NCBI GenBank assembly: GCA_021018995.1
Contig: CM037585.1
Span: 122,416,831 to 122,480,830 of the forward strand
Source of the DNA: Chloranthus sessilifolius
Lineage: Eukaryota > Streptophyta > Magnoliopsida > Chloranthales > Chloranthaceae
Reading direction: 5' to 3'
Length of the DNA: 64,000 nucleotides
Position numbers and translations under genes: made by a program. The notes under the pieces were generated by a model. That model was not told the DNA's origin and did not search any database. It worked only from the letters and a program-made list of their open reading frames with translations. Below are positions 1 through 12,050 of the stretch, in pieces. Within the stretch, counting starts at the first letter, position 1, and each line of letters opens with the position of its first letter.

Positions 1-1
1 C

Positions 2-604
2 TTAACAGTTATAATCAGGGGATTGTTTGTACCCCATGCACTAGTCAACACCGAAGTAGGACTCAATATATGCCCTATTATTATACTAAAGACGCTCAAG
101 TACACAGAACAAGACATTAGGCCATCAGCCCTATCCCTCATAGCTTACGACCGCTCGCATCGTTTCGTTAAAGGGACTATCAAGCTTCAAGTTCGCCTCG
201 AACCCGTAACAAAGGACGTCACCTTCCATGTATCTAACTCCTTTAACACTTATAATCTTATCCTAGGTAGGAAGTGGTTAAAATCCATGAAGTCCATGAC
301 ATCCACATACCATCAATGTGTCAAGCTCCCATATGAAGATTTTATTGCCCACATATACGCCGACACACCACTCCAGGAGATAGACACTGATTACACAGCG
401 AGTATCCCTACATCCCATGACTCCATGTTGAACACTGGCCACATCAAGAGGACACGAGTCCTCAACGAGGTGACGGTCGTAGAGGTTAGCCCTCCTCCGA
501 TGCATCAACCGAAATTAATAAGAAGAGAGGTCGGCCCAATCTCGCCAAACTCTATGACCTTAATCCTACTGCGACAAAAGGGTGGGACCTCATGTACCAA
601 CTAG
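2..604 (+). pseudogene. Retrotransposon aspartic protease (Tat pol), catalytic triplet lost
   Basis: The protein reads as the usual plant gypsy protease: a start region LFVPHALVNTEVGLNICP, a flap-like strand (SLIAYDRSHRFVKGTIKL), the hydrophobic strand and the conserved ending YNLILGRKWLKSMKSM followed by a Q.VKLPYE segment. In the family this enzyme cleaves the Gag-Pol polyprotein in the retroelement particle. The place of the catalytic D-T/S-G triplet is Asn-Thr-Glu (residues 9-11 of the frame starting at 23), so the active Asp is gone. The frame runs in from the window edge, so the N-terminus and gag are not seen. The last 60 residues lead into the G-patch-like segment. Confidence 0.8.
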
Positions 605-760
605 GACACGTCCCTCACACCGGACTTGGCAAGAACAAGTAAAGCCACATATGGCCTGTTGTCCCAAGGAAAATCCGTAAGCATATAGGATTAGGATACG
701 AGTCAGGCAACCAGCAAACTGATATACTGCCTACCTCTCCGAAATAGTCTCTGTACGACC
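540..760 (+). pseudogene. G-patch-like segment between protease and RT
   Basis: After the protease the frame reads about KGWDLMYQLGHVPHTGLGKNK, a stop, then IGLGYESG. The glycine-rich G.GLGK pattern followed by GLGY is the G-patch-like stretch I know from Tat/Ogre elements between protease and RT; its role there is not established. One in-frame stop (TAA near 641) interrupts it. This is motif resemblance only. Confidence 0.5.
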
Positions 761-1120
761 ACTTCGTCTAAGGGACTACCGAAAAAGTTGACACACAGAA
801 ACGAAAAGAAACACCTCTTACCAAATTGCGGGAAGCCAAGATTGAGAAAATGGCTAGGGCATTCATGGATCTGACAAACCTAAATGACGACGTCAATAAA
901 CCACTCGAGGGAGACAGACCCCTGTTCAACACTGAGCAATCTACGAAAGAGAGAATAGAAGAATCTCTGGAGCTTAGCCCACACAGACGACTGCGGGTTG
1001 GTTGACGAGGAAGACTTCCGCATCGCAATTCTAAAGAATGAGGGAGAACTGGAACAACACGCCCCTCAATCTCTCCAATTACTCCAGCCTCATCTATCCG
1101 CAGAAGAGGACTAGATCTCG

Positions 1121-1684
1121 ATGTCGAGCGAAGACGAAGACTACTGGAGGAACCTTACTAACATTGAATTAGAAGATCACTTGAGGGCAAAATGCTTGAA
1201 ATTGCTTGAGGAAATTAATCATTCCCGAGATGAAGATTCAACATCTGACGATGAATTCGACTACCGACCCATACTTCATCATTGGTGGTGCCCGCATCGT
1301 TGCCCCTACCCAAAATCCTCGTACTGTAACTTGTGTGCATCCATCCTGACCCGATGCGAAAGGGCCATCCTACGAGAAATTCAGTGAACAACTATGGAAG
1401 AAGAAACTCACATCGCCCTCATAGAGTTCGAGGAGGGACTCGAACTAGATACTTCCTAGTCCTCAGATGCACCATAACTTCAGATATTTTAGAAATCCCT
1501 AGTGGAAGAATGGCAACCGCCACCAAGCGATGATGAAGACTATTGGATAGATCTCTCCGCGCTCGAATTAGCAGAACAAGTTAACCAAGGCCTTCAGGCA
1601 CTGTCAGACCATGAAGAGGAACTCATCGCCAGTTCTGACCTCAATCCAAAAGGATGGGAATCTCCCAACATCTCTTTCCCATAA
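1121..1684 (+). pseudogene. Acidic linker with a duplicated SDDEDYW motif
   Basis: Two short frames (1121-1387 and 1502-1684) share the pattern S-E/D-D-E-D-Y-W-x-x-L-x-x-(I/L)-E-L, once as SSEDEDYWRNLTNIELED and once as PSDDEDYWIDLSALELAE. They look like an internal duplication in the linker between protease and RT. The first copy also has a Cys/His cluster (WWCPHRCPYPKSSYCNLC) that could bind zinc. I do not recognise a known domain. The stretch 1685-2750 continues the linker with more stops; 2380-2736 is an open but featureless part of it. Confidence 0.4.
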
Positions 1685-2751
1685 TAGCCTCACTGTTGTG
1701 CATGCGCATTTATCCTAACATACTATGAAGATAAAGAAAGAGAATTTGCCAGTCCTGGGGATCATCAAGAAGATGACCCCCGACAAAAAGGAAAACTTCA
1801 CTCTAACTCAAAGGACAAAAGTCTAGCCGATTATGATCTCCAAACCCTTTTCGAAGAAGAAGCTGTCAACATGCTAAAGGAAGTGAGGGCATCAGCAACG
1901 CCACCACTAGCATCGCTCATCCAGAGGATTGCGCCCGATGAGGACTACAAAAAAAAATGACAAACTCAGAATGAGTCCGCATTACTAGAAGGATCGCACG
2001 AATGGCTCCAGCAGCCGTATCACCCCCTCAACTAGAGGAAAGAACTTTATCGGTTCCTTTTCAGGCAACTGACCCTGTACCATACTTATTATCAAAAATC
2101 AAAAAAATAAAAAATCTAAAAGACCATAAAAATCTAAAAATATAAAAGCCTAAAAGAGTAAAAAATTTCGTAAAAGAGAGGGAGCCTTTCATCTCAAGAC
2201 CATCCAATGACCCACCAAGGGACCTTCCCCTTAAGGCTACAGGCATTGGTCGCATCAGTAAGGGAGTAATAGCAGATATACAGAATCACCCTATGGAGCC
2301 TCACTCCGACTTCGACCGGCACGACCCTGCTACCTCTTCCTCACGAAGCCGATGAGCGTCCTGACGAAGCGATAAGCTGGTGATCATACCCGACGAGATA
2401 CTCCACGATTTCGAGAGGAGAATCAATAGCCTCAATTTACACCTGACTAAGGACATTGCGGTCATTACTTACCTCGATGAAGGGCTACCTCTCGCAAAAC
2501 TAACTCCCAGTGTAGCCATTTTGCAATCTATGAACTCACAGATGATGAAGAAGGAGCGTCAACCACTGAGGAAACATAGGACTTCTAACGGATCATCAAG
2601 CGCTTCGACGAGCAAACCCAAGCCGTCGCAGAACCCACTGAAGAAATTAACTTCGGCACCGAGGAGAACCAAGAAGCTGTTGATCAGTGCAACACTCAAC
2701 TGCATGGAACAACAACAAATTATCCAAGTCTTGTAAGACCACCTCAGCTCT

Positions 2752-3730
2752 TTTGCATGGTCTTATGAAGACATGCCTGGTCTAGACCCAAGCCTAGTAG
2801 AACATAGTTTGGTCCTGAAACCCAATGCGAAACCTGTTAAGCATAAACTCAGAAGGATGCACCCAAAAGTAGCACTTCAAGTTAAAGAGGAAGTTGAAAA
2901 ATTACATAAAGCAAAATTCATCTGAGTCGTCTCTATCCTAAATGGATAGCCAACATAGTACCTATCGCCAAGAAAGACGGCAGAGTCTAGGTATGCATCG
3001 ACTTTCGAAACCTCAGCCAGGCATGCCCAAAAGATGACTTCCCACTCTCGCACATTGACACTCTAGTCGATAGCACTGTCGAACATGAGATGTTATCCTT
3101 TATGGATGGATTCTCTGGGTATAATCAGATTAGCTTAGTAGAGACCGATAAAGAGAAAATGTCATTCACCACGCCATGGGGAACTTATTTCCACGTCATC
3201 ATGCCTTTCAACCTCAAGAATACAGGAGTCACCTATCAACGCGTCATGATGGCTATTTTTCATGATATGATGCACAAATGTGTAGAAGTTTATGTCGATG
3301 ACATATTAGTGAAGTCCCAAATGAGGGCAGGACATGCTGAAGCACTCCTACTCATGCTACAAAGATCTGAGCAATATCAACTGAAGATGAACCCAAAGAA
3401 ATGTGTGTTCGGAGTCACTTTCGGAAAACTACTCGGCTTCATAGTCAGCAAACGAGGGATTGAAGTTGTCCCTGTAAAAGTCAAAGCCATCCTTGAGATG
3501 CCACCTCCCATCAATATTAAAGAATTATGAGGCCTTATAGGATGATTGTAATTTATTAGAAGATTTATCTCCCAGCACTCGGATAGATGCGACCCTTTCT
3601 ACAGACTATTCAAAGGAGGAGTTGAATACAAGTGGGATGACCAGTGTCAGCAAGCCTTCAACAGCATCAAGACGTACCTCTTCAATCTGTCGGTATTATC
3701 ACCGTTAATCCCTGAAAGACCCCCTGATCC
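2752..3730 (+). pseudogene. Reverse transcriptase (Tat pol)
   Basis: The domain starts with SYEDMPGLDPSLVEHSL and a KPVKHKLRRMHP segment, the standard N-terminus of Tat RTs. Fingers and palm follow: VANIVPIAKKDG-like and V-C-I-D-F motifs split by frameshifts near 2925-3000, then the open frame 3090-3530 with LSFMDGFSGYNQI, FTTPWGT and the catalytic YVDD at residues 68-71 (nt 3291-3302). The thumb (LLGFIVSKRGIEV) ends in a TGA near 3528, and the connection (FIRRFISQHSD, DDQCQQAFNSIK) follows after two stops. The YVDD is intact but the frame is not, so the copy is dead. Confidence 0.9.
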
Positions 3731-4680
3731 TTTACGTGTCAGCCAATATTAAAGCAATGGGAGTAATCCTCCGACAATATGAAGAAGACGACAAGAGAGA
3801 GAAGGCTATCTACTACCTCAGTAGAATGATGGTCGAATACGAACAAAAATACACTCCAATGGAGAAGACTTGCCTCGCACTGGTGTGGGCCTCAACGAAA
3901 CTACGGCACTACTTCAGAGCGCATAGGATATTAGTGCTAGCATGCATGGACCCTCTGAAGTACATCTTCGAGAAGCCCGCTACCTCCGAGAAAATCGCTC
4001 GATGGCACATGTTACTACAAAAATTCGACATCACCTATGTTACGCAGAAATTAGTCAAAGGACAGGCGATTGCCGATTACCTCACAAATCTCTCCCTCCT
4101 AGGCAGCGAACTTGTACACGCAGATTTCCCCAATGAAGACCTACTCACGATCCACCATGAAGAGCCTGACAAGACCTCATGGACACTCTACTTCGACGGC
4201 GCTCTTAACCACAAAGGGAAAGACATTGGAATAGTTCTGTTAAGCCCAGAAGGAGTTGTCATACCTAAAGCTTTTCAACTAGACTTCCCTGTCACTAATA
4301 ATGTTACAGAATATAAAGCCTTCATAGCTGGACTACGAGTAGCGTTGCAATTGGGCGTCAAGCAGCTAAAAACCATCGACGACTCCAAGCTTGTAATATC
4401 ACAAGTCATCGGAGAATGGAAGTCCAAAGAAAGAAGACTGATGACGTACTTAGAAACAACTCAATACCTGGTAAAGAAGTTCGAGAAAATTTCTTTCACA
4501 CACATCCTTAGACTAGAAAATGAGTTCGCAGATTCCCTTGCCACATTAGCCTCAGTCATTCAGATACCAATCAGACAAAGCACAAAATCATTTTTCATCG
4601 AAAAGCTAACAATACCCACGCATAAGGAAGCATGGACAGGTAAGCAGGAGCTACCAATCCTCCTCGAGACACAAGAATGA
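3688..4680 (+). CDS. RNase H plus additional (archaeal-type) RNase H, Tat pol
   Basis: This is the longest open stretch of the pol (314 residues from 3736). Residues 1-118 are the ordinary gypsy RNase H: ILRQYEEDD, AIYYLSRMM, Y.PMEK.CLALVWA, LRHYFRAH and the ending QAIADYLTN. Residues 148-272 are a second RNase H with all four acidic sites visible: Asp154 (LYFDGA), Glu192 (TEYKAF), Asp215/216 (DDSKLV) and Asp266 (EFADSLA). In the family these remove the RNA strand and help primer processing during reverse transcription. The doubled RNase H assigns the element to the Tat/Athila side of the gypsy tree. It is a fragment of a polyprotein and not an independent gene. Confidence 0.88.
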
Positions 4681-6037
4681 AACGAAGTAATCACGCCAGA
4701 AAGCCCTGCCAAAATAGAAGCCAATGTTGCAACCTTCAGATTCAAGAAATCACCCACCGACGATGGACAACCATGGTTCTTCGACATATAAAATTTTCTG
4801 AAGCACCAGCATGTCCCTCCATATGCCACAAAGATTGAACGAAAGACTATAAGAAATTAATGTGCCAGATTCTACATTTTAGGCAAGATACTATACAAGG
4901 AAGTCTTCACCAAAGGACTACTACTATAATATATTACAACAATCGAAGGATAATATATCATCAGAGAAGCACACGCCAGTGCCTGCGGCGCCCACACCGG
5001 TAGACAGAGACTCGCAGATCAAATCATACGACAAGGCTACTTCTAGTCAACAATGATGAGAGATTGCCACCTTCACGTCCAATTCTGCAAGCAATGCTAA
5101 GAACACACCCCGCTCATCAAAGTTCCTTCAGTTGTATTGAATCCTATACCCTCGCCATGGTCTTTCTCAATGTGGGCCTTTGACATCATCGGACCCCTCA
5201 TGGACACAGTTGGGAACACTCACAAGCATGCGTTCATCCTCACAGCAATCGAGTACTACACCAAATGGGTAGAAGCTGAATCATATGTCAGAATCACCGC
5301 CTCAATGCTCGTAAAGTTTATCATTCATAACATTATCACCCAATTTGGAGTACCTAGGATGTTTGTCACCGACAATGAGCCGCAATTCATTGCAAAAAAG
5401 ACGAAGAAACTGTGCAAGAAGTTTGGCATAGATCTACACCACTCATCACCGTTCTATCCTCAAGGCAACGAACAAGCATAAACCATGAATAAAATTCTGA
5501 TTCAAATTTTGAAATGCACAGTAGAGATGAGTAATGGAGCCGACTGGCCTGAACAATTACCTGAGGCACTTTGGGCCTATAAGACCTCTATTCGCACGGC
5601 CACTGGCCAAACTCCTTACCTCCTCACCTATGGGATGGAGGCAGTCCTACCCTATGAGATATAGATATCATCCTTACAGATTCAACTTGATGATCAACTA
5701 TCCTTGGACGAAAGGAGAATTACTTTGCTCGCCGAGCTAGAGCAACTTGATGAGACACGCCTAAGGGCAGCTGACCATACTCAGATATATCAAAAGAGAG
5801 TGGCCAAGGCTTACGATAAGAGAGTCCTCGAGCGAACTTTTGACATTGGAGAATTAGTCTTGAAGAAAATATGCCCTCCAAACACACCCATCCAAAAGGA
5901 AAACTGAAACCAAACTGGGAGGGCCCATATGTTATAGCAGCCGCATACCTTGAGAATGCATACAAGTTGGTGAACCGGGATGGGGAAGAACTTCATAGCC
6001 CTTGGAACACCATGTACATCAGAAAATACTATCCTTA
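4681..6037 (+). pseudogene. Integrase (Tat pol), catalytic Glu codon turned to stop
   Basis: The zinc-binding HHCC part is readable at about 4960-5100 (REAHASACGAHTGRQRL, then QFCKQC). The core starts at 5137: Asp16 in WAFDIIGP and Asp79 in FVTDNEPQF are the first two catalytic residues. The third should lie at the position after NEQA, where the codon is TAA (5479-5481) in place of GAA, so the frame stops exactly at the catalytic Glu. Beyond it the sequence continues as WPEQLPEALWAYKTSIRTATGQTPY and the usual C-terminal tail, ending near 6037 with the W-N-x-M-Y-I-R-K-Y-Y-P pattern typical of Tat pol ends. The enzyme would insert the cDNA into the genome; this copy cannot. Confidence 0.88.
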
Positions 6038-7630
6038 AACTCTGTGATCATCACAGCCTGTAGCTAAATATGTATATGTACCGCCCCCGTAGTTGTCACG
6101 ACCCATTCATTGGTCGTAAGGCTCCAATTCCAAAAATATCCTTAAGACTTCTGATTTCTTGCCCACCTTATTCGAGTAACGTGATCAAAGGACTGGTGAC
6201 ATACCTAACCTCTTTCAAAAGCATAAGTAACACCCGATTCTCATTCCCCTTCCTCGTTATTGGAGAAGTTAGAGCACAAAAAAAATGAAGATGTTAAGTT
6301 CAATCAAAACTTTCCATTCTTGCATTAGCAGGTTGCTTTCAAAAATATATAGGTAAAAAGAAAAGAGAAAAAATTGAGTGAGAGCAATACGACGAATGAA
6401 CCAGTCAATGAGCTCAGGAAAACATAAACAGGTTGTGAGGACATCTCTGGTAACTCTGCTAGAAATGTATAAGCAAACTGTGAGGGCATCCCTGGTGTCC
6501 CACACTACTAGATAGTGTCGTAAGGTGGCGGGAGGAGGATAAACTCCTGCTGAATGTGAGACCTTGTTCATACAGAAACATGATGAAGAGCTCAATCATG
6601 GCACCCCATACCCACTCTGAGAAAAAAACTGTTACTCATCTCCTTTAAAAAGTGTCAGCTACAAACTATTCCCTCACATCAATGAGCCTTATCCCTCTTC
6701 CATTTGTTTTCTTTTCGGACACTAAATTAAAAGTCACTTGGATATCTCTAGAAATGAAATCGAAATCCAATAGATAACGACTTATGCAATCACCTACTAT
6801 GCCTACCGCACTACCCTAGAATAATGACCACGGGGGATGATCACTACCAAGGGTACATCCCCGATATACAGCTACTGCAACCGAAATAACTCCCTTGGTT
6901 CGATGATAGTATCAACCAATGTTTCTTCAAAACTAACTCACCAAATACACATGGCTACCTATAGGCCCAAAGTACTTATCAAAAACTCAGAGAATCTCCA
7001 TTGCACCTCGACACTAGGGCATTTTTTTTAGAATCACGTTAAATGCTCTGGCTTGCCTAAAGAAGAAGCGGAACGACGAAGTCACCACTCGAGGAATATC
7101 ACTGAAGACGCCACACTGCTTATTCCGTCACGCTCTTACACTGGGGCATTTTTTTAGTAGTATTAGAATTTTCTTTCAGTTATTTGCTTTCCCTGTTGTA
7201 TTATTTCCCTTTCCTTTTAATGAAAAGTATAAAAAAGTAAAAAAAACAAAAAAAAATAATAATAAAAGAAGAAAAAAAAAATGCCTCCCCTTTTATTACC
7301 AGACCTCAGTCTAAGACACCTCCCCCCTTGACAACCAGTAAGGGGAAAAATAAAATTACTAACAGCCTTACTCCTCATGTTCAGAGACAAAGCAACCCTC
7401 AGCTATCGTCGAGATGAATTAAGTAGCCACCACGCCCAAAGACAGCAGATAGCGCAAAAGACAAACAGAAAAGTACAAGAGGTAACACAAAAGGAACAGT
7501 AGAATCAGGTACATCTGAACTAAATATATATATACATCAAAATTTTTTTTTTACGCCCATCACCGAGAGCACACCCCCTGTATATACAATGAACACGCAC
7601 AAGGAACAAAAAAAAAAAAAACACACATAC
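6038..7630. other. Non-coding interval between pol and the antisense gene
   Basis: No coding similarity is seen. Two copies of a short motif (ACACTAGGGCATTTTTTTT near 7014 and ACACTGGGGCATTTTTTT near 7138) lie about 125 bases apart. An A-rich tract with AAAAAATAATAATAAAAGAAG sits at 7230-7282. On the minus strand this interval would be the 3' flank of the antisense PMD gene, and the A-rich tract (T-rich on that strand) may be part of its 3' end region. Confidence 0.5.
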
Positions 7631-10600
7631 ACCTCTACTCCCTGCGCTGCCTCTGGGATGGTCGCTCACCACTATCCCCAGTATCGTCAACTCGAAGATC
7701 GGGAGTCTGATCCTCCAAAAGCGCGATCCCAGCACCCAGAGTCGGTGGACAATCTTGAAAACGAGGAGGCCCCATAACTGAACCCCCCTCACTCGCCTGA
7801 CTAGCGGACTGCCTCAATCGAGAACAAGGAGGATACCCAACAAGAAACTCCTGAATAATAGAATCCTCATGAATATAATTCCTGACACGATTATGTGTTG
7901 TATGACAAGGAGGCCCCATCGAGGAACCCGTAGCCCTCGACTCTAATTCAGCAAGCTGACCAACCATCCCGTGCACCCCCCACTCACTCCTCATCAGACA
8001 ATACTGCAGCCGATCTATCGTCGCCTGCATATCTGCCCACATCGTTCGACGCACCACCTCCAATGCCTCAGTCTGAGTCCCCTACTTAATAATCATATCT
8101 ACCAGCAGGTCCTCACGATTGTGCGTGTCACCAAGGACCCACCTCGCCCCTGGAGTAGCACGTGCTCGTGCTACCTCTAGACGTGACTCCTCAAGCTGCC
8201 GAACCTATACATCCACACCAAGTCAGAAGACCAATACATTCGCAAAAGAAGAAAAAATATTGAAGAGAGAGAAGTATGCCAAATCCACCCTCTCCCCAAG
8301 GACTCTAGACAGTCGCGACAGTCATCGAATCAGCCGGTGGCACTGAAGGGACAACAAATGCAGACGATTGCAACGCGGAACAACAAACGCATCAGATGAC
8401 CAAACCCCTAATGACCAATCACAAATAAATATGCTAACTAAGACACACCTGAGAAGGAGCAGGAGCAGACCCTTGAGGGGGAGCCTCAGGAGCAGTGTCT
8501 GGTACGACCTGCACAAAAGCCAAACAAACCAACATAAGATATGCTAGAACAAAATAAGTGAAATAATAGGAATCAAACTACACCAAATAAAAAAAAATAC
8601 CTAGCTCTCAGGGCATAGAGAGGCAGCAGTCGCCTCCCTTGTCCTAAGGTCCTCGGCGATCTAACGCGGAAATAACACGCGGTATCAGTAAACTATCAAG
8701 CAAAACAAAACATAACACTCGACACCAACAAATTACCAAAACCACATAAAGTCAGACAATTCAGGAGATTAAAGAAACTCACCCAGTGCTCTAGCTCGGC
8801 CCAAAGAAGCAGCTGAAGATGGATCGAATGCGTGAGCAGAAGCCCCTACGGCAGAAAGCTCCGCCCTCTGTGAACATTAATAAACACACCAGACCTAATA
8901 AGAATCAACAAAATACAACAACCGACAAAACAAGGTAGACACTTACCAATCGATCAATCTTAGAGCGCAGACTAGCCTCCACCTCGTGGCTAGCCTGCTG
9001 CTGACAGCGTAACAACTCAACCATCGCCTCATGACTGGCAACCTCAACCTCCCTCTCGGGCTGACAGAAGAAAACAAAATAAGACAACCATGTTAGAACA
9101 ACCAAAAATTGAATCGACATAGTGCAAACAACTAGCTAAGTGAACTAACTCACCAGGAGTTGTCGAGTCTCCGCTAGCTGAACCCGAAGCTCATCCTCTG
9201 CTGCCCTAGCCTGAGCGACTAAACTAGCTAGGGAACGCAACATCTCCTCATCAGGACAAGCAGCGCACCCCGTCTGCTCCATCACCCTATGAAGGGCATC
9301 TAACGCTCTGCGGCCACCCACCGTAAGATGGCCCTGCTCTAGTGCGGCCAATCTCTCCCTCAATGCCGACGCTGACTCAGGTTTAGCGACCGCGAAAGAG
9401 CCGCTCCCTTGGAAGGGACATGTGAAGAGGCACCCAATGCCCCGAACCATCTCACAAACTCCCGGGCATCCGCCTCATCACGCGCCCCCATCACTTTGGT
9501 CCCTCCACCTCTAAAATCAGCCATCTAAATCACCATCCATCTCGTAAAGTCCCTACCAGGGGGACTAGTCATCCTCTTTTCCACCCTGTGGTGAATCTTT
9601 GGAGGGACTCCCTGTGGAAGTCCCAACTGACGTGTCACCTGAGATAGGTGGATTCACTCCACCTTCTCAAAGCAATGGACCCAGATGTCCACATCAGAGA
9701 CAGGCTGACCAAATCGTATCACTGGCATAGCAGCGTCCTCCTCGGTCGCGTACGGCCTCCAAATCACCTACAATCAAACAAGCAACCCAAACCATCAGTA
9801 AAGTCTTAGAGCCTAAAATCCAAAGCAAAACAAAACAAAAATGTGTTCACGATGATATATACTTGCTCCTCATGCATGTCCTCGAAAAGACCACGCGCGG
9901 TCTGAAGATCCAAACGCCCCAATGCTATCCTCCACACATGCATCCGTGGGAACGTGAAAGTAACCTCCGTCGGAACATGTGGGCGAAGGAAGGCAAAATG
10001 GTTGTATGCCCAAAACTGGAACACACAAAATGCCCAAACACGAAAAAATGTCACTACGATAAAAGACTAGACAACATAGATACCATAACACCAACGATTA
10101 ACTGAAACCTACCTGAAGAAAAGGAAGGAAACCTCCGATCGTCGCAACACCTCACCCCCGACGATAAAGCTGCTTGTAGATATGTACCAACGCAGTCGCA
10201 CCCCAAGCATAAGTAGGGACCCGGTCTAGATCCCCAAGAAGTCTCAAAAACAATTCGGTAACACACCCTTGAGTCGATGAAAAAAAGAGCACTGCACCAA
10301 AGAAGTGCATCAAAAAGGCCCAGAGCACCCGATCCGCCGCCAACCCTGGCTCAACCACAGCCTCTCGGCATGCCATCGCCACGCAGCATCACTCTACTTC
10401 GAATGATGCCTCAGAGGAACGAACCCGCTGGCAAAAGTATCAAAAAACCATGTGACTCGGACCATCCCCGGCCCAGAGCCACTCGACCGGTATGCAACCC
10501 CAAGGATCTCCTCACATACCCTCAAAAAATCTCCAGCCATCTACCCCATAATCGACTCCCCCTCAAATCGGAGCCCAATGATGCAGACCTAATCCTCCGC

Positions 10601-11023
10601 TATCGGCAGCATCATCCCAACTGGGAAGAGCAACGCATGCTGCTCCTCCCTCCACCTCTCCAGGATCGCAGCGATCAAATCAAGATCAACCTGAAAGGGT
10701 TCCAACTCTAGGATCGGCCCAAAGCCAAAAGACACTAGTTGTGCCTACTAAAACTCAGGCAAGGCACGATACCACGTATGAGACTCAGACCATGCCGAGT
10801 TGATAGCCAGGTGTGGAGGCTCCAACCGAACGGTAAAGCATAGAGAAAAGGAAGAAATAAGATAAGACTAGCACTTATGACTACACTAAGCAATGAAAGG
10901 CAAACCACCATGATAATTTATGAGAAATACGATGAAAGCACTATAAAACAGTAACTTAGACATGGCCTAGAACTAGATACAGTCATAGATGTACACAATC
11001 AATAACAAGTACAAGTTCGACGT

Positions 11024-11133
11024 AAATAAAAGGGTCTCCAGATCCTAGGAAGCCTACGTTATAACCTAAATGCCTAAGAAATAAAAGGGTTTCCAGATCC
11101 TAGGAAGCCTAAGTTATAACCTAAATGCCTAAG
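11024..11133. repeat. Two-copy 55-bp tandem repeat in the first antisense intron
   Basis: Positions 11024-11078 and 11079-11133 are 55-base copies differing at two sites (GTCTCC/GTTTCC and CTACG/CTAAG), followed by the start of a third copy (AAATAAAAAGG). It lies just past the donor of exon 1 of the antisense gene. Near identity points to a recent duplication. Confidence 0.9.
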
Positions 11134-11162
11134 AAATAAAAAGGACTCTTGCTCGCGGGTAC

Positions 11163-11468
11163 CTGCCTGGTCTCGCACAAAAACTCCTCCAAGGGGATGC
11201 ACCTCCCGTCCTGACCCTCAACGCCCTGACCCTCAGCGCCCTGATCCTCAGCACCCTCATCCACTCTACCCTCACCAATCGCAGGTACCTCCTCCCTGAC
11301 CCCCATCTCATCACCCTTAGGTACCTCCTCTCTCACTACCACCCCAACATCCTCCTCCACGGCACTAGCACCGGTCCAAGCATTGGAAGACTTGCTAATC
11401 TCTGTCGCTAGCATCCGCTCAACCTCCAAAATAGTCTCATAGAATTGATCACTACCCCCAAACTCCAT
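11163..11468 (-). CDS. First exon of the antisense PMD gene
   Basis: It opens with ATG at 11468 and stays open to a GT donor at 11161-11162 (CAG|GTACC). The start is chosen because it is the first ATG about 170 bases inside a TATA-like box on the same strand. The product is acidic, with a degenerate GAEDQGAEGQGVEGQ repeat and no recognised fold, as is usual for the N-terminus of retroelement PMD proteins. Confidence 0.55.
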
Positions 11469-11629
11469 CTCAAAAGAAAGAGCTCAAAAAACTGGAAAGA
11501 ACACAAGAAATGGAACCCGAAATGGATGGGCGGATCACAAGATATCACGAAAACACAAAAATTAGAGCACAAGAAGACAAGGAAACAAAGAATCGAAGAA
11601 AAAACAGATAGCACGGGAAGAATGAAGAC

Positions 11630-12050
11630 TTTCCAGGTATATATAGAGCGCAATTAAATCATGCACTCGCTCAGGGCGCGCAATGAAATTGCACACCATA
11701 CAACTCGCGCATAATCCCCATCACACGGCCCCCTTTTAGTGCATAAACAAATCGTCACTTGCTCAAAATAACCCGACGCCCCAATTGCACGCCGCATAAC
11801 ACACGCGTAATTATATCACGCGCCCGAAATATGGCATGTAAATCCCAACGGTCACCCGCACAGTGACCAGGTGCCGCCCCAATCCCACATCCCAGAACGC
11901 ACGTGTAATTTGATTACACGATATCATACCTACGCGTAAAAATCCTCTAGCCTTCTCAAATGTGCGCGGATATTACAGCGCGCAATTTAATTATGCGCCC
12001 AGAGTTAAGCACGTAATTCCCCAGGTGAAACACAAAAATATGCCCAGAAC
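11630..12050 (-). promoter_or_regulatory. Promoter of the antisense PMD gene
   Basis: On the minus strand a TATA-like box (CTATATATACC, about 11638-11648) lies about 170 bases upstream of the exon 1 ATG. Upstream of it (11650-12030) are many variants of a GCGCGCAATT/ATTAcgCGC motif, for example at 11649, 11677, 11787, 11968 and 11978-11995. The same motif family fills the U3 of the 3' LTR ahead of its TATA box. Promoter function is inferred from position and the TATA box. Confidence 0.5.

Larger units (their letters stand above)
7635..11468 (-). pseudogene. Antisense multi-exon gene with plant mobile domain (PMD, aminotransferase-like) inside the Tat element
   Basis: Read on the minus strand, exon 1 (11468-11163) encodes an acidic Glu/Val/Gly-rich N-terminus from MEFGGSDQFYET to CETRQ, with a GT donor. 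The PMD follows at about 10830-9600: LDLIAAILERWREEQHALLF then VGMMLPIAED, GLRFEGE, RVLWAFLMHFFGAVLFF, LDRVPTYAWGATALVHIY, FWAYNHFAFLRPHVP, VIWRPYATEED, and RQLGLPQGVPPKIH. Exons with canonical GT-AG borders can be placed at 10015-9863, 9767-9154, 9060-8947 and 8867-8783. The C-terminal part (9450-8947 and 8063-7635) is heptad-like and probably coiled coil. In-frame stops in the PMD exon and one frameshift near 10380 make it a decayed copy. Antisense PMD genes (aORFs) are known in Tat elements; their function is unknown, and related PMD proteins in Arabidopsis (MAIN, MAIL1) act in silencing and genome stability. Confidence 0.82.
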
